Source: Terfezia claveryi (Eukaryota; Ascomycota; Pezizomycetes; Pezizales; Pezizaceae). From it: a stretch of 64,000 nt of DNA. Positions 45,978-56,225 of this stretch are shown piece after piece. The notes beneath the pieces are model-generated. The model was not told where the DNA came from. It was given only the letters and a program-made list of their open reading frames with translations, and did not search any database. Position 1 is the stretch's first letter. Each line of letters begins with the position of its first letter. Position numbers and translations under genes: made by a program. The stretch spans positions 434,001-498,000 of the forward strand of contig WHUX01000014.1 of assembly GCA_015179025.1 (NCBI GenBank), written 5' to 3'.

Positions 45978-46625
45978 AACAAAACATTCACCAAGGTGTA
46001 ACATGGATAATAAAGCTAGAGCCAGTATCTTGTTAATAATTGTAATTAGCTAGTATTTTGGAATATACATCACCGCCTTTGCATCTAGTATCATCTACAA
46101 TCACATCAAACTAGATTGTGACCAATTTATAAATATATACATATATATTGTGGCCAAGGGCTATCTCAATTGACCTACAATCCTGGTGCGTGTTCTTACC
46201 CAGCTCTGCATATATGCAACCATATGAATCATTCCTACACGTCTTACATCTAACATTAGCTAGTTGATTCACGTGAAATAAAGCTAGCTCTAGTCTAGAA
46301 TCCTTGTGCAGGTACAGCGGTATGCATGTCTCAGTATCGCTGTATGTCTCACATGTGCATATCATGCAGGGGTTCGTGAAAGACCGCATTGTATTTCTTC
46401 TGTCTTTCATCGCATTCATCTATAGTAAAAGTCAAATATCGAAGCATAGCCAATAAAGAAGATAGGAAGTATATGCATGGCGTTCAGCGCAGGAAGCACT
46501 AGTGTTGCCAGAATATACTTACCCCTATCAGCTTTACAAGTCAGAAAGATGGTCCAGTGAATTCACTCCAACCGTATTTCTATTAGTGATAAAATTACAG
46601 AGCCATTCAGCTGAGCCGTACCACG

Positions 46626-47288
46626 ATGTGGGTGATCGCCAGTGCTTCTTCCAAAGCTGGAAAATTCAGCTACCTACAGATTGCTGAATGGGACTGCTCT
46701 GTGCACATTGGCACAAGCTCGAACCTGTCAATATCAAACAATTCGCCAATCAGTGTGCAACCCATCAACAGCCACGTTGACAAACCTTGCTCAGGTATAG
46801 CACCTAGCAGGCAAGCGGACAGCACCTTGCTGTCCACAGCAAGGATATCTCTCTCGGCATCGAGGGCACAACTATCACGATCTTCTTTGAGGTGTTTGAC
46901 CCCTCTTTCGCCGCTCCCTGATACAATAACCGCCTCGACTAGGCATTGGCCCACGATAGCCGTGAGAATACCCACACCCCGGACATGCCGGACGCACACT
47001 ATCCGATCATTAACCCAAAAAAGTATCCAGTACTTTGGCACCTCATGTAGATCAGATCTAGTGGAATATTGGGATGTGGCTGACACGCGTAATCGAACTG
47101 CCAGCACTGAAACCATATCACCACCATCACCACCAATACAGAAACTACAACGTCCACTGATTCGGCTACAACAGCTAATTCGATTCCCAGGAAACCTTAT
47201 GCAAGCAGCAACACAGGTCACACCGCAGCATCGAAGCCCAACTAGCACAGATCAATCCCACCAGCATCCTAAAGGAAAGCACCATTAG
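46626..47288. other. Coding-like block of uncertain strand
   Basis: This is a more GC-rich island with long overlapping open frames on both strands (plus 46626-47288; minus 47248-46670). The plus product is S/T/P-rich and the minus product has scattered hydrophobic segments; neither has a known motif. It may be a decayed gene or element fragment. Confidence 0.3.
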
Positions 47289-47503
47289 CAACGAAGCCAC
47301 CAAAACTGAAATCAGCACGAAAGCCGGAGAAACGCCGGAACGATGCTATGTGGAGGAGGAACAGAAGAGAGGAAATTCAGGCTTCTAACGCAGTTAGGTG
47401 CGCGAAACCTCCATCAGTAACACCATGACCGAGGGCATGCGGGAACCGTGAGCATTGGCGGGCATCCTTGGTTCATAATGACGATGACTTTGATATTTTC
47501 TCC

Positions 47504-47518
47504 TAGTCTGGTTGGCAC
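47504..47518 (+). mobile_element. 15-bp micro-insertion with exact 9-bp duplication
   Basis: TAGTCTGGTTGGCAC is flanked by exact ATTTTCTCC repeats (47495-47503 and 47519-47527). Confidence 0.87.
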
Positions 47519-47841
47519 ATTTTCTCCCTCGAACGAAATTTACGATGCCATCCAAATGACAAGTTGGTTTGAATGCAATCCTAATAATAGCCAGTCATTA
47601 CACCAAACACGTGAGAACCGTATGAACTCTTAACACCTCTAATTATTCACCAGAATAAACCAGATGTTGATCCATACCGATACGGGCAAGAAAATGAAGG
47701 GATATTAAAATGTATATAGAATAAGTTTCACTTACTAATTTGTCTACGCTACATACATATATATTTATATATATATAATATTTTTAATAAAAGAAGCCTT
47801 AGTATTTGTGCTAGATAGAATGATATCGGGTGCACTACTTT

Positions 47842-47873
47842 TAGTCCGGCCACTTGAGTCCCCAACCAGACTA
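47842..47873. mobile_element. Degenerate micro-insertion pair
   Basis: A TAGTCCGGCC variant and an AACCAGACTA end face each other within 32 bases. The second is bordered by AGTCCCC on both sides (7 bp), a possible shortened target duplication. Confidence 0.4.
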
Positions 47874-47999
47874 AGTCCCCCCCTTCCCACTCAGCTCCCT
47901 ATATATCTTATATCGAAATAAAATCTAGACTAAATAAAATCAATCTGAATGTGATCCATCACACTATGGTCTCGATCCCATAGGACCTAATGACCAAAG

Positions 48000-48838
48000 T
48001 AGAGGCTTGAAGAGGCCTAACTTGGTCGCCACCTCGATATGGGATGCAGATTGGTCTTTACGGACATCAACGTCACATCGGCGGGCGACTTCTATGCCCA
48101 AGAGCGGAAACGGAATCCACCAAATAGGAGCAGCTCAGGGAAACAAGACTTCCGTATCGGCGAGGCCAAAGGTAAACATGGGTGTGGTGGATAATGGGGG
48201 AACTTGCATCAGTAGCGGACGGGGAAAGGCATGGTCTCCTTGGTGGGCTAACGGAGAACCGCACGCATGCTACTCCTCTTGACGAGCTAGTTTGCCAGGA
48301 GACACCCTTATCAACCAGCAAAGCAGGACACCACGTTTCGCCTCTGGGGTTTAACTGGCAACGGAACTCGCGATCTGCTCCCATCTTGATACCTTTATGT
48401 TCCGGGTTCGATGTCATACCTACTATAGGCAACGAAAGAGCAGACGAACTAGCCTACATGATATCAGGGGATAGGAGCCATGATGAGCCACAAGCGAGCA
48501 GCTACCCATGAAGGCATTCAAAGAACGAGCAAGGCAATCCGTCGGAACGAAACGTATCTGCAGGGATTAGAAGAGCGGCATGGAACAGATATGTCCTCTC
48601 AGCATACGGGCAGGCAAAGTCACACTATACTATATAGGAAAACCGCCAACAGCCGCTTGTACCCACTACGGTTGCCCAACCGAGAACGGATAGCACATTG
48701 TCTTTGATTGCCCTCGATACCATTCTAGTAGAAGACACCTCATTGGTACTACATTCACTTGAGAAGCCGTAGACCAGGCAATATGGGAGGACGTGGAACA
48801 ATATGATGCAGTAGAGGTTTTTCTTTTCGTACATTAAC
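48000..48838 (+). mobile_element. LINE (non-LTR retrotransposon) 3' relic: RNase H and C-terminal zinc region
   Basis: Broken frames in order encode the end of an RNase H-like domain (IGNERADELAYMISG near 48430-48465, matching the G-N-E-x-A-D-E-L-A signature). After about 200 bases comes YGCPTENG-HIVFDCPRYHSS followed by WEDVEQYDAVEVFLFVH, the layout of the cysteine/histidine C-terminus of fungal LINE ORF2. At least two stops and frame shifts are present, so it is dead. No reverse transcriptase domain is visible upstream, so the copy is 5' truncated. Confidence 0.72.
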
Positions 48839-49504
48839 ACTCAGTTCGCAGGATGGGACTTTAAGTGATCTGATTCAATCCGATGGACGATGTGGTCAAA
48901 AGTTTCTTCCGCTATTACTACCTTTAAACTTTGAATTAACGCCACATGCTGTGGTAACCGATCAATCATATCTATCTGCATATGGGCAGATAGATAAATT
49001 TGTCTGGCCCTGGAATTACCCGCGTGGCCCATTTATGGACCTCTTATTGCATCCGCACATGAGTACTTACTCTATAAATTCAAATAAAGAATGCTACTAT
49101 AACTATGCTACTACATAGTCCAACATGAATGCAGTTATGCGAGTGGATTAAAATAATGTGAAGAATCGACTTGTATACTTAATATGTACTTGCTATTGTG
49201 TATAACGCCACATTTAGTATGGTGCATACGCAAGCAACTATTCCAAATGAAGTACAAGCCTGTCACCTTGAGCCGTTAAATACCTTGGCCCCAACAGAAA
49301 ACAAAATATATATTTGGAAGCAACAATATCCAAAAAAAGTTTGTATTTACTACATACAGCGGTGTACCGGAGTTATTCTGCGCATCGGAAAGAATCGATG
49401 CACCTTGCCAGTGTTCTTCAGTTTATAGGACCTCAACTTAATTTAGAACATCTAACAGAAAAGGTAGAGCTATCTAGTAAACGCCGGCGCCCTGTTCAAC
49501 AGGC
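48839..49504. other. Intergenic region after the LINE relic
   Basis: AT-rich; probably partly LINE 3' sequence. Nothing else is recognisable. Confidence 0.35.
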
Positions 49505-49520
49505 TAGTCTGGTTGGCAAC
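49505..49520 (+). mobile_element. 16-bp micro-insertion with exact 9-bp duplication
   Basis: TAGTCTGGTTGGCAAC is flanked by exact TCAACAGGC repeats (49496-49504 and 49521-49529). A second insertion follows immediately in the opposite orientation. Confidence 0.85.
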
Positions 49521-49530
49521 TCAACAGGCC

Positions 49531-49545
49531 GTGCCAACCAGGCTA
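49531..49545 (-). mobile_element. 15-bp micro-insertion next to the previous one, 8/9 duplication
   Basis: GTGCCAACCAGGCTA is flanked by CAACAGGCC (49522-49530) and CAATAGGCC (49546-49554). Its left flank overlaps the duplication made by the neighbouring insert, so two events hit the same target. Confidence 0.8.
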
Positions 49546-49869
49546 CAATAGGCCACACCGAGGACGTCCGAAACTTAGGCAGATCGGCGTATGTATACAA
49601 GAGACCCAAAATGTATGTAATTAGATTTTCCCTTCTTAAAACTCTATTGGGCTGCATAGATAGAACATTGCAAAGGCAACATAGTTAGCCACATTACCTC
49701 CAGTCTCAATAAAGCCTTTCATTGTTACATTTATGCATAGCCTTCATCCACCATTACATGTCTCCAGGTAAGTCTCTAGACCACTCGAGCACTCCCCCAG
49801 GCCTGTTTCACTGCCCTCTCAATTGTACCTTCAATGTAGGTTTGCGCTTTCCTTAGCCTTCGAAGCATG

Positions 49870-50142
49870 CTAATAGTGGTGAATATGTACGTAAAGGGCT
49901 ATTAGAACCCCGGTTGTTAGACATCTCCGGTTATTAGATAAACCTAGATTTTGCTGTCTGGCGTTATATGCTCGTTCAATCATTCGTGTAACGTGAGAAT
50001 GAGACACCAGTAATGTTGGCAAAAAAAATTGCATTCGTGCATAAAGATGGAACCCACTTAGTCTTACTCGTGCATCCATAGGTGTTTCGGCAGCTTTATG
50101 CAAAGGGGGGGGGGGACGATGTATTTTGCCCTAGCTGTATGT
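49870..50142 (-). pseudogene. Tc1/mariner-type transposase N-terminus relic with terminal repeat
   Basis: The minus frame starting at 50103 reads TPMDARVRLSGFHLYARMQF, then VSHSHVTRMIERAYNARQQN and TTGVLIALYVHI. This matches the helix-turn-helix start of Tc1/mariner transposases ('DAR..L..L' then 'VSHSTVTR.I'). It stops early and no DDE region follows, so it is a fragment. Just outside its start is TTTTGCCCTAGCTGTA next to an 11-G run (50105-50115), resembling the right end of the MITE at 27105 (TTTTTGCCACCTAGCTGTA). This may be kin to the source of that MITE. Confidence 0.5.
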
Positions 50143-50539
50143 AATGGTAAAAATACGGGCTAAATGATGCATTGCAGATTCACACCGATACACGAGCAAC
50201 TGCAACATGACAGTGGTAATATATGCGTATCTCTATATATACCCGGAAGGCGCATGTGGGAAATAATCGAAACTGCTGCCCAACGACATGTCCAAATGCC
50301 TCAATTTGGGTGAAACTTGCTGGTGAATGTACATGCTACGATTGTAATGGAAGGAGAGGTATTGTTCACCACTGAGCTGGCGAAGTAGACCTCTTACCAT
50401 GCTATAGATATGTTGCTCCCAGGACTAGGAGCAATTTTATAAATATAGTCTTCTAGATTGCGTAGGCGTAGTAAATTTTCACGGCAATAATAATTTCGTT
50501 GAATTACGAACTGTACCGTGCCGTTAGTCTTCGCCCGCT

Positions 50540-50925
50540 CAATTATACCCAATGCAGAACTGGTAAAGGGAAGCTACAGGTATGGAGACACGTCCTGGAC
50601 CCATGGGCAGACCCGGGGTGCAGGTTTTGTGAGAGGGCTCGGGAGAGAGGTAAGCATGTTGCGCTGTCCTTCGTCTGGAGAGGATCGGAAGAAGATGGAG
50701 CTCGTGGAAGCAGGCGGATGAGAGGTCCCCGTGGATGCAGAAGATTAAGGAGGGATAAGGAGGTAATGGTGGATTTAGTGAAGACTTTTTTTACCAACCT
50801 CAACCCCATTTTAAGTGGCGGCAGAGGTTAATGAAGAAGTTATTTTTCCATTCTCTTGTTATTTCTTAGGCCCGGGAGGCAGGAAATGGGTTCACGCTTC
50901 TTGTTCCGAAAGCACAGGTCGAACC
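50540..50925 (+). mobile_element. LINE ORF2 C-terminal fragment, copy 1
   Basis: The open stretch includes CRTGKGKLQVWRHVLDPWAD, then PGCRFCERARERGKHVALSF, and ends LVKTFFTNLN. The TGKG...C-x-x-C...KHV pattern matches the zinc-binding C-terminus of LINE ORF2. It is homologous over about 350 bp to 62285-62645 in the opposite orientation, including non-coding 3' sequence (TTTCTTAGGC, CCGAAAGC). Confidence 0.62.
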
Positions 50926-52317
50926 TTTAAAGAGGAGATTTCGGTGCCTTAGGTATGTATAGATAGACTTTGAAAAAATAAGAGTCTTCGCCATTTTCCA
51001 CCCAACTTTGCGAAAATACTATGAAATAAGTTCACCCAAAGATCTAAAATTTTATTACTATCAGGGCTTCAAAGCTCATGCTCTTCAAATACATTGTAAA
51101 TGGAAAATGCTCTCGGTGGAAAATCAATAGGTGGTTGCCAAGTATTTTACCCATACAAATTTGTATGACTTATACCTCCATCTAAGGCTGCCAGCTGAGG
51201 TTTCTTTTTTTTTCTTTAAAAAAAAAACCTCATTACTCACATGCGGTCCCAGTAAGGGAAATTAGCTATCTTTTTTTTAGCTTGGTTTGTAGTCTTTCAT
51301 AGTCGGTACACACTTACCTGATATTAGCAAAATTTATAACGTTGTTTGAAAGAATGGATCGGAGTTCGCACTGTGGTAATGTAGAGAAGAGAAGAAATAT
51401 GTTCGGAATGATCATCGCCTTGAAGAGCAGAGAACATCTTCTTAAATATACAAACAGCAACATCAATCACGACAAATGGCAACATCAATGAAAACTTTTT
51501 CCAACCGTGATCTTGAGGCCTTTCACCTGCGCATTCGGCGTTCCCAAGCTCCTAAGGCCTTTTACCTCCGCATTCAGTCCTTCCGACCCTTCCTTCTCCG
51601 CATTCAGTATTCCGTTGTATCCTTTGGGTAGCCGGCCTGATTAGCTTGATTCAACATTGTTGCTTTATGACAACACTGACACGTACTTTTGATGCCAAAA
51701 CGGAAAAGAGCGAAGACTAATGTCCTGGATCTATACATACAGTATTCTTGTACCAACATGTGGAGGGAAATTATCTACCCTTTGACACCTGACGTAATTG
51801 TATTTGAGTGAATCAGATTAATCAATATCGGAAAGCTGAGAGATATGTTCACTTTCTGTGCAATTGATAAAATCAACAGAATTGTCAATAATTGAAGGTA
51901 TGGCATGAGGAAGGTTGGGCACTAGAGATAAGTGTGATTTGTTAAAACCCCGACAGGGGTCAATATAGGAAACAAAAGGAAGCAGAACAGTGTGAGTCTA
52001 TCTTTGGAACCAGATGCTTGGGCCAACCGAAGTGTCCCTGTTGATAAGAGAAATGGAGCACTTATTGGGACTTCCAGAGTTTCCTCATCTGCCCTACAGC
52101 TCATAGATAGAATGTCACAGAAGATATGATTGATGGAAGCTCGAAAGTGAAGAAACTATATGATTGCCTGCGACTTCCTCATGCATCAAATTTACCTTTT
52201 CTGTTTATCCCACAAGCACTCTTCATCCAGTCCCGAGCAAAGTTTTCCAGTCCACCAAGACAAGAACAGAAGTACCTCAAACCACGACATACAGTACTCA
52301 GAGCATCTATCTTCAAA
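50926..52317. other. Intergenic region upstream of DUF4360 copy 2
   Basis: Contains a GAGGTTT...AAACCTC hairpin (about 51197-51231), followed by the dispersed motif shared with 36888-36918. No gene seen. Confidence 0.45.
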
Positions 52318-52965
52318 ATGCACTCTTTGCTTTCTCGTTTCGCTCTTTCCGCCCTCTTCTTGCGCTCTCTAGCAACCCCGATACCAGACGACTCTTCCCA
52401 GCCAGCTCATCCACCTTGGGACCAGGTCTCCATTAAGGGAATTACCTACGCCGGTTCTGGATGCCCTCCTGGCTCCATAGAGCTAGTCCCTAGCCCCGCC
52501 AGCAATACATCCCACATCAGCATTGCGTTCGACTCGTTATTCCCGTACCCCGACCCTGGTAGCAACCCCAACGAGGCCAGGAGGAATTGCCATCTCACCT
52601 TCGGATTACAATTCCCAGCAGGGTGGTCCCTCACCGTCTTCGAGATGTCGACCTTTGGAGACATATACCTCGACAAGAAGTTCTCTGCTACGCAGCAGGC
52701 TACCTTTCGTTGGGCCTCACAGTCCACGACAGCAACTCTCAACTCCACGTGGGTGGGTCCGATTTGTGGGAACATTTCGTTCACTGACAAGTTGGCCCCG
52801 GACGCTTATGTCTGGAGCTCGTGCAAGGGTGACTCTCACAGCCTGACCATAAACACCTCGATCCAAATTGAGAACAGCAAGAACCCGAAGCCTTCGTGTA
52901 CGGTCCCCGAGGTCATCAACAAGAAGCTTACCCAAACCTACGACTGTCAATGGAGGAGATGCTAA
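52318..52965 (+). CDS. Secreted DUF4360-family protein, copy 2
   Basis: The protein has 215 residues. The ATG at 52318 opens a signal peptide (MHSLLSRFALSALFLRSLA, cleavage near TPIP). The mature part follows the family order: SGCPPGSIEL, NCHLTFGLQFPAGWSLTVFE, YLDKKFSATQQATF, WVGPICGNISFTDKL, VWSSCKG, LTINTSIQIENSKN and CQWRRC at the end. It shares all but a few cysteine positions with copy 1; it keeps C in GPICG where copy 1 has SYSC. The 19 bases up to and including the start codon equal those of copy 1, evidence of descent by gene duplication; the two genes now lie about 9 kb apart on opposite strands with transposon debris between. Role unknown; probably extracellular. Confidence 0.9.
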   Translation: MHSLLSRFALSALFLRSLATPIPDDSSQPAHPPWDQVSIKGITYAGSGCPPGSIELVPSPASNTSHISIAFDSLFPYPDPGSNPNEARRNCHLTFGLQFPAGWSLTVFEMSTFGDIYLDKKFSATQQATFRWASQSTTATLNSTWVGPICGNISFTDKLAPDAYVWSSCKGDSHSLTINTSIQIENSKNPKPSCTVPEVINKKLTQTYDCQWRRC

Positions 52966-53814
52966 GAACATGGCTCGCGGGTGGTGGCGAAACAAGCATC
53001 AGCTACCCACAGCTTCGCTTTTGGACCATGATGATTTGGGAATCCTAGATATGTGGATGGTGCTCGAGGAACCCACCCCATTCACCCCTTCCTTTCCATA
53101 CGGTTAGCTGTGGTGAAAGAAAGGGAGGTCGGGGGGGTGAAATGATCCAAGCGTAACGCACATAGTTTGCTTCTATGTAATGATTTCCTCTTACCTTGTG
53201 TTACAAATGTGTCTTCCCGTTACGCCTGCATCGATCTATGTTCCCCACTTTGTTCTTACCCTTCCCTCCGGTGATTGAACATTTCCTTGTTCCCCTAGTA
53301 TGGGCATCCCGTTAAATTTCTGATAGGATTAGTATGAAATTTCTGATAGGATTAGTATGATATATGGGTCTGCATTTAAGCTAGTAAGGAATGGAGATCG
53401 TCGCGGTCGAATGTGATAACTATCTCCGTGCTTAATAAGACGCCAATTTATATATACTGATATAGGAGCAGCTCGGTGGAAATATTTGATCACGTACACA
53501 CTTTGAATCTAAGCGTACTTTCGCAGTGAGCTCCAACCACACCACCTAAAACTACAATTGATTTCGTTACAACGTGATACTAGCCAGCGGCGAGAGAAGT
53601 ACTGTGGAATGAACTGTGGGCACGATACCAATACAGAGTCCACAGTCGCATGACTAGGAATCTTCTATCATACATGGTATTAGCTTCATACCGAATGGAG
53701 TACTTAAGAACTCGATAAACAATGTAACGGAATAAATCAGCTGTAATTACGGATACAAGAGAGAACGGTTGAATTCGGTTACCGTCAGTCATAGCAGTCT
53801 AATCTAATAAATCT
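52966..53814. other. Intergenic region
   Basis: No gene. A 23-bp tandem duplication (AAATTTCTGATAGGATTAG with following TATG) occurs at 53314-53359. Confidence 0.5.
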
Positions 53815-54160
53815 TGTACCCCGCCTCCTAAGTTCGAAATCGGTGACCAAGTATGGTTACTTTATCAGCACATTAAAACAACTCGCCCTTCCACAAAACT
53901 TGACTTCAAGAAACTCAGGAAATTCCGAATTACCCAGAAAATCTCTTCTCATGCCTACAAATTCGATCTCCCTGCTTCCATGAAGATTCACCCTGTTTTT
54001 CATATCTCACTTCTTGAACCTGCTTCCATGGACCTCCTACCAGGTCAAACCCAGGATTCTAATTGTAGTTTCATGCACTGGAATAGTATAAGGAATTTGT
54101 CTGAATATATTTTATTGAGCCAATACATTGACCAATTGACAGGTCGCCGAGCTTGCTAGG
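53815..54160 (+). mobile_element. Ty3/gypsy polyprotein relic: integrase C-terminus
   Basis: The frame reads [20 protein letters not shown], then [20 protein letters not shown] and [20 protein letters not shown]. The 'GD.V.L....I.T.RPS.KLD.K..G.F.I..KI...AY.L.LP..M.IHPVFH.SLLEP' pattern is diagnostic of the gypsy integrase C-terminal region. No integrase catalytic core or reverse transcriptase is present nearby, so it is a truncated copy. It has the same orientation as the LTR fragment at 54889 and may belong to the same element. Confidence 0.82.
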
Positions 54161-54749
54161 TTCCATTCCTTGATATTCCATTTCCATTTCCCTGATTGCC
54201 TTCCCCCCTACCACTATTACACCACGAAGGCGCCAGCAGCTTATAATTAGGTAGGAAGTGCTGTAGTTGGACGGGCCAGTGACTGAGACAACTCATTTTC
54301 GATGCCACTAATCATTTTTTATGTTAAGATATGCAAGCAGCCACTGACGGCGGTTGGTGTGGACTGTTTGCTCAGCGAATTTGGTGCTTCCTAGTTCACA
54401 CCGCTGAACAATCGGATATTGATGCTACAAGATGTATGGGGATTGGTGGCCCGTTCAGCCGCGGCTGAGCCGCTTCTAGGAGATGATGTCGAGAGTGATG
54501 TGTGTATGATGTATATATGGAAAGTAAATACGCGGAGGGTAGCTCCCTCCTCCATAACTTGGATCCCTGCAACTATACAAGGCATACCAATGAAGCTTCA
54601 CACTTTTCTCCTGATGAATAAAAAGAGTAACGATGCACCTATGAGATAATGTTAGGGATGTCCGGCCCTTCACTAATCATGTCGATTTGTCAATGGTCAA
54701 CCCATTGGCCAATGGGACGCTATTTGCAGTTGGGTCGAACCGTTCACTG

Positions 54750-55035
54750 ACGGTAGGCATGGCGCCCGTGGTTAGTAAAGAACTTTACGGTCATGGCTAC
54801 TGAAAGTGAAATTTCTTTTTGTTTTATATAGAATTAAGTATAATATAGAACAAAACCAGAGGAACAAGTTGAAAATAGGAGGGGACAGTGTAAGGATTAT
54901 CAATAAATTAGAAGCCATGTAATCATCGGAGACAGTATAAATGGCAGTTGAAAGAAATGGCGGTTTTAATAGACGACAGTGGCAGGCGTGAGGAAAGTTA
55001 GAGGGAGCTCAAATTGAGATGATGAGTTGCTTGGA
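54750..55035 (+). mobile_element. LTR retrotransposon 3' end with truncated LTR
   Basis: The internal sequence ends in a polypurine tract (GGAGGGGACAG, ending at 54888) followed by TGTAAGGATTA, a typical LTR start at 54889. The LTR copy is recognisable to about 55035 and then diverges. The whole segment is inverted at 55955-56225. Confidence 0.75.
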
Positions 55036-55643
55036 AGCTTTCGTGAACGGGGCAGGTGCACCATTTGGACATCATTCTAAATATGGTTAATATGACCTCC
55101 TACTGAGGAAATTACAATAATCGGATATTCGTTGTTTATCCCAATGAGATACTTGTTGTCTATCCCAATAGTAAAAATATATCAAATATGTAGCCCAGTT
55201 GTATATAACAATATAGTACCTTAGTTCTATTGCTACTCTTACATACACAACATAAGCGAAATGTCCAGAAGCTTTTTAATTCTAGATTCTATAATAGTAG
55301 CTTTGCTACTTGACTACAATCTGTAGAAAGTCACAGTTGAGTACCCTTTGATGAGGATAATTATCTCGAATATAAATCTTTCTTAACCTTCCCCAACTCA
55401 AAAGTGCCTTCTGATCTAAGAAATGATAAGGAGATTAAACAACAATAGTCTAATCAAAAGTGTGATGCCTTATCATACTATGAGCTAGCAAATGGTCATT
55501 TCTGCTTCTGAAGGATCCTCACATGCATTCCAAACTAACTCGGTCTAAAACAATCAATCAATCTAATGTCTCTGATTTAGAGGATATTACTGAATTTGTA
55601 CTTATAATTATTGTTCATAATACTAGTTTAAGATTGTATATAC

Positions 55644-56225
55644 TGTAGGTTTTAAGATTGAGGAAGAACGAGTTTGATTCAATCTGGATATGTTTATTTG
55701 AGGCTGGCTGGATTAGTTTATTATGGCTTGTTTGGTTTGATTTAGCGTTGGCAGGTCTGATCTAGATTTTCTATGCTTACATTTTGTTCTGATTCCGGCG
55801 GATCCTGCTTTTATATTCCGAGTTAATACAACGTGATCTCGAGTAAATCATATAAGCCTATAGTATAGGCTTGTTCCTAATAGCTCGGATTAGGTGATTC
55901 CGAACAATTCATAGAAGTTCATACATATAAGCTTGTTCCCAATAGCTCGTATCAGGTGATTCCAAGCAACTCATAATCTTTATCTGAGCTTGCTCTAACT
56001 TTCCTCACACCTGCCACTGTCGTGATTTAAACCGCCATTTATGCTGTATCGGATGATTCCATTGTATTAGTTTCTTTGTAATCCTTACACTGTCCCCTCC
56101 TATGTTCAACTTGTTCCTCTGGTTTTATTCTTTCTATTATATTATATTTTTAATTTTAAATAAAATAAAAACAAACTCCAATCTAAGTAAAGTAAAGAAC
56201 TTACTACTGCGCCATGCCTACATAC
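55644..56225 (-). mobile_element. LTR (446 bp) with adjacent 3' internal sequence, minus orientation
   Basis: Read on the minus strand, a polypurine tract (GGAGGGGACAG) at 56100-56090 is followed by an LTR from 56089 to 55644. It begins TGTAAGGATTAC and ends CCTACA, so the ends form TGTA/TACA, and contains a TATA-like ATATAAAAG. It is homologous to 54750-55035 in inverted orientation. No second LTR of this element is visible in the window. Confidence 0.72.

Larger units (their letters stand above)
43474..46625. other. Gene-poor region
   Basis: Open frames at 44902-45291 (plus) and 46111-46419 (minus) have no motif or splice support. The micro-insertion at 44731 and the repeat at 45906 are listed separately. 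Confidence 0.35.

Noticed and set aside
54750..56225. DNA transposon with long inverted ends
   Set aside because: The polypurine tract and TG...CA LTR ends show these are two LTR fragments in inverted orientation.
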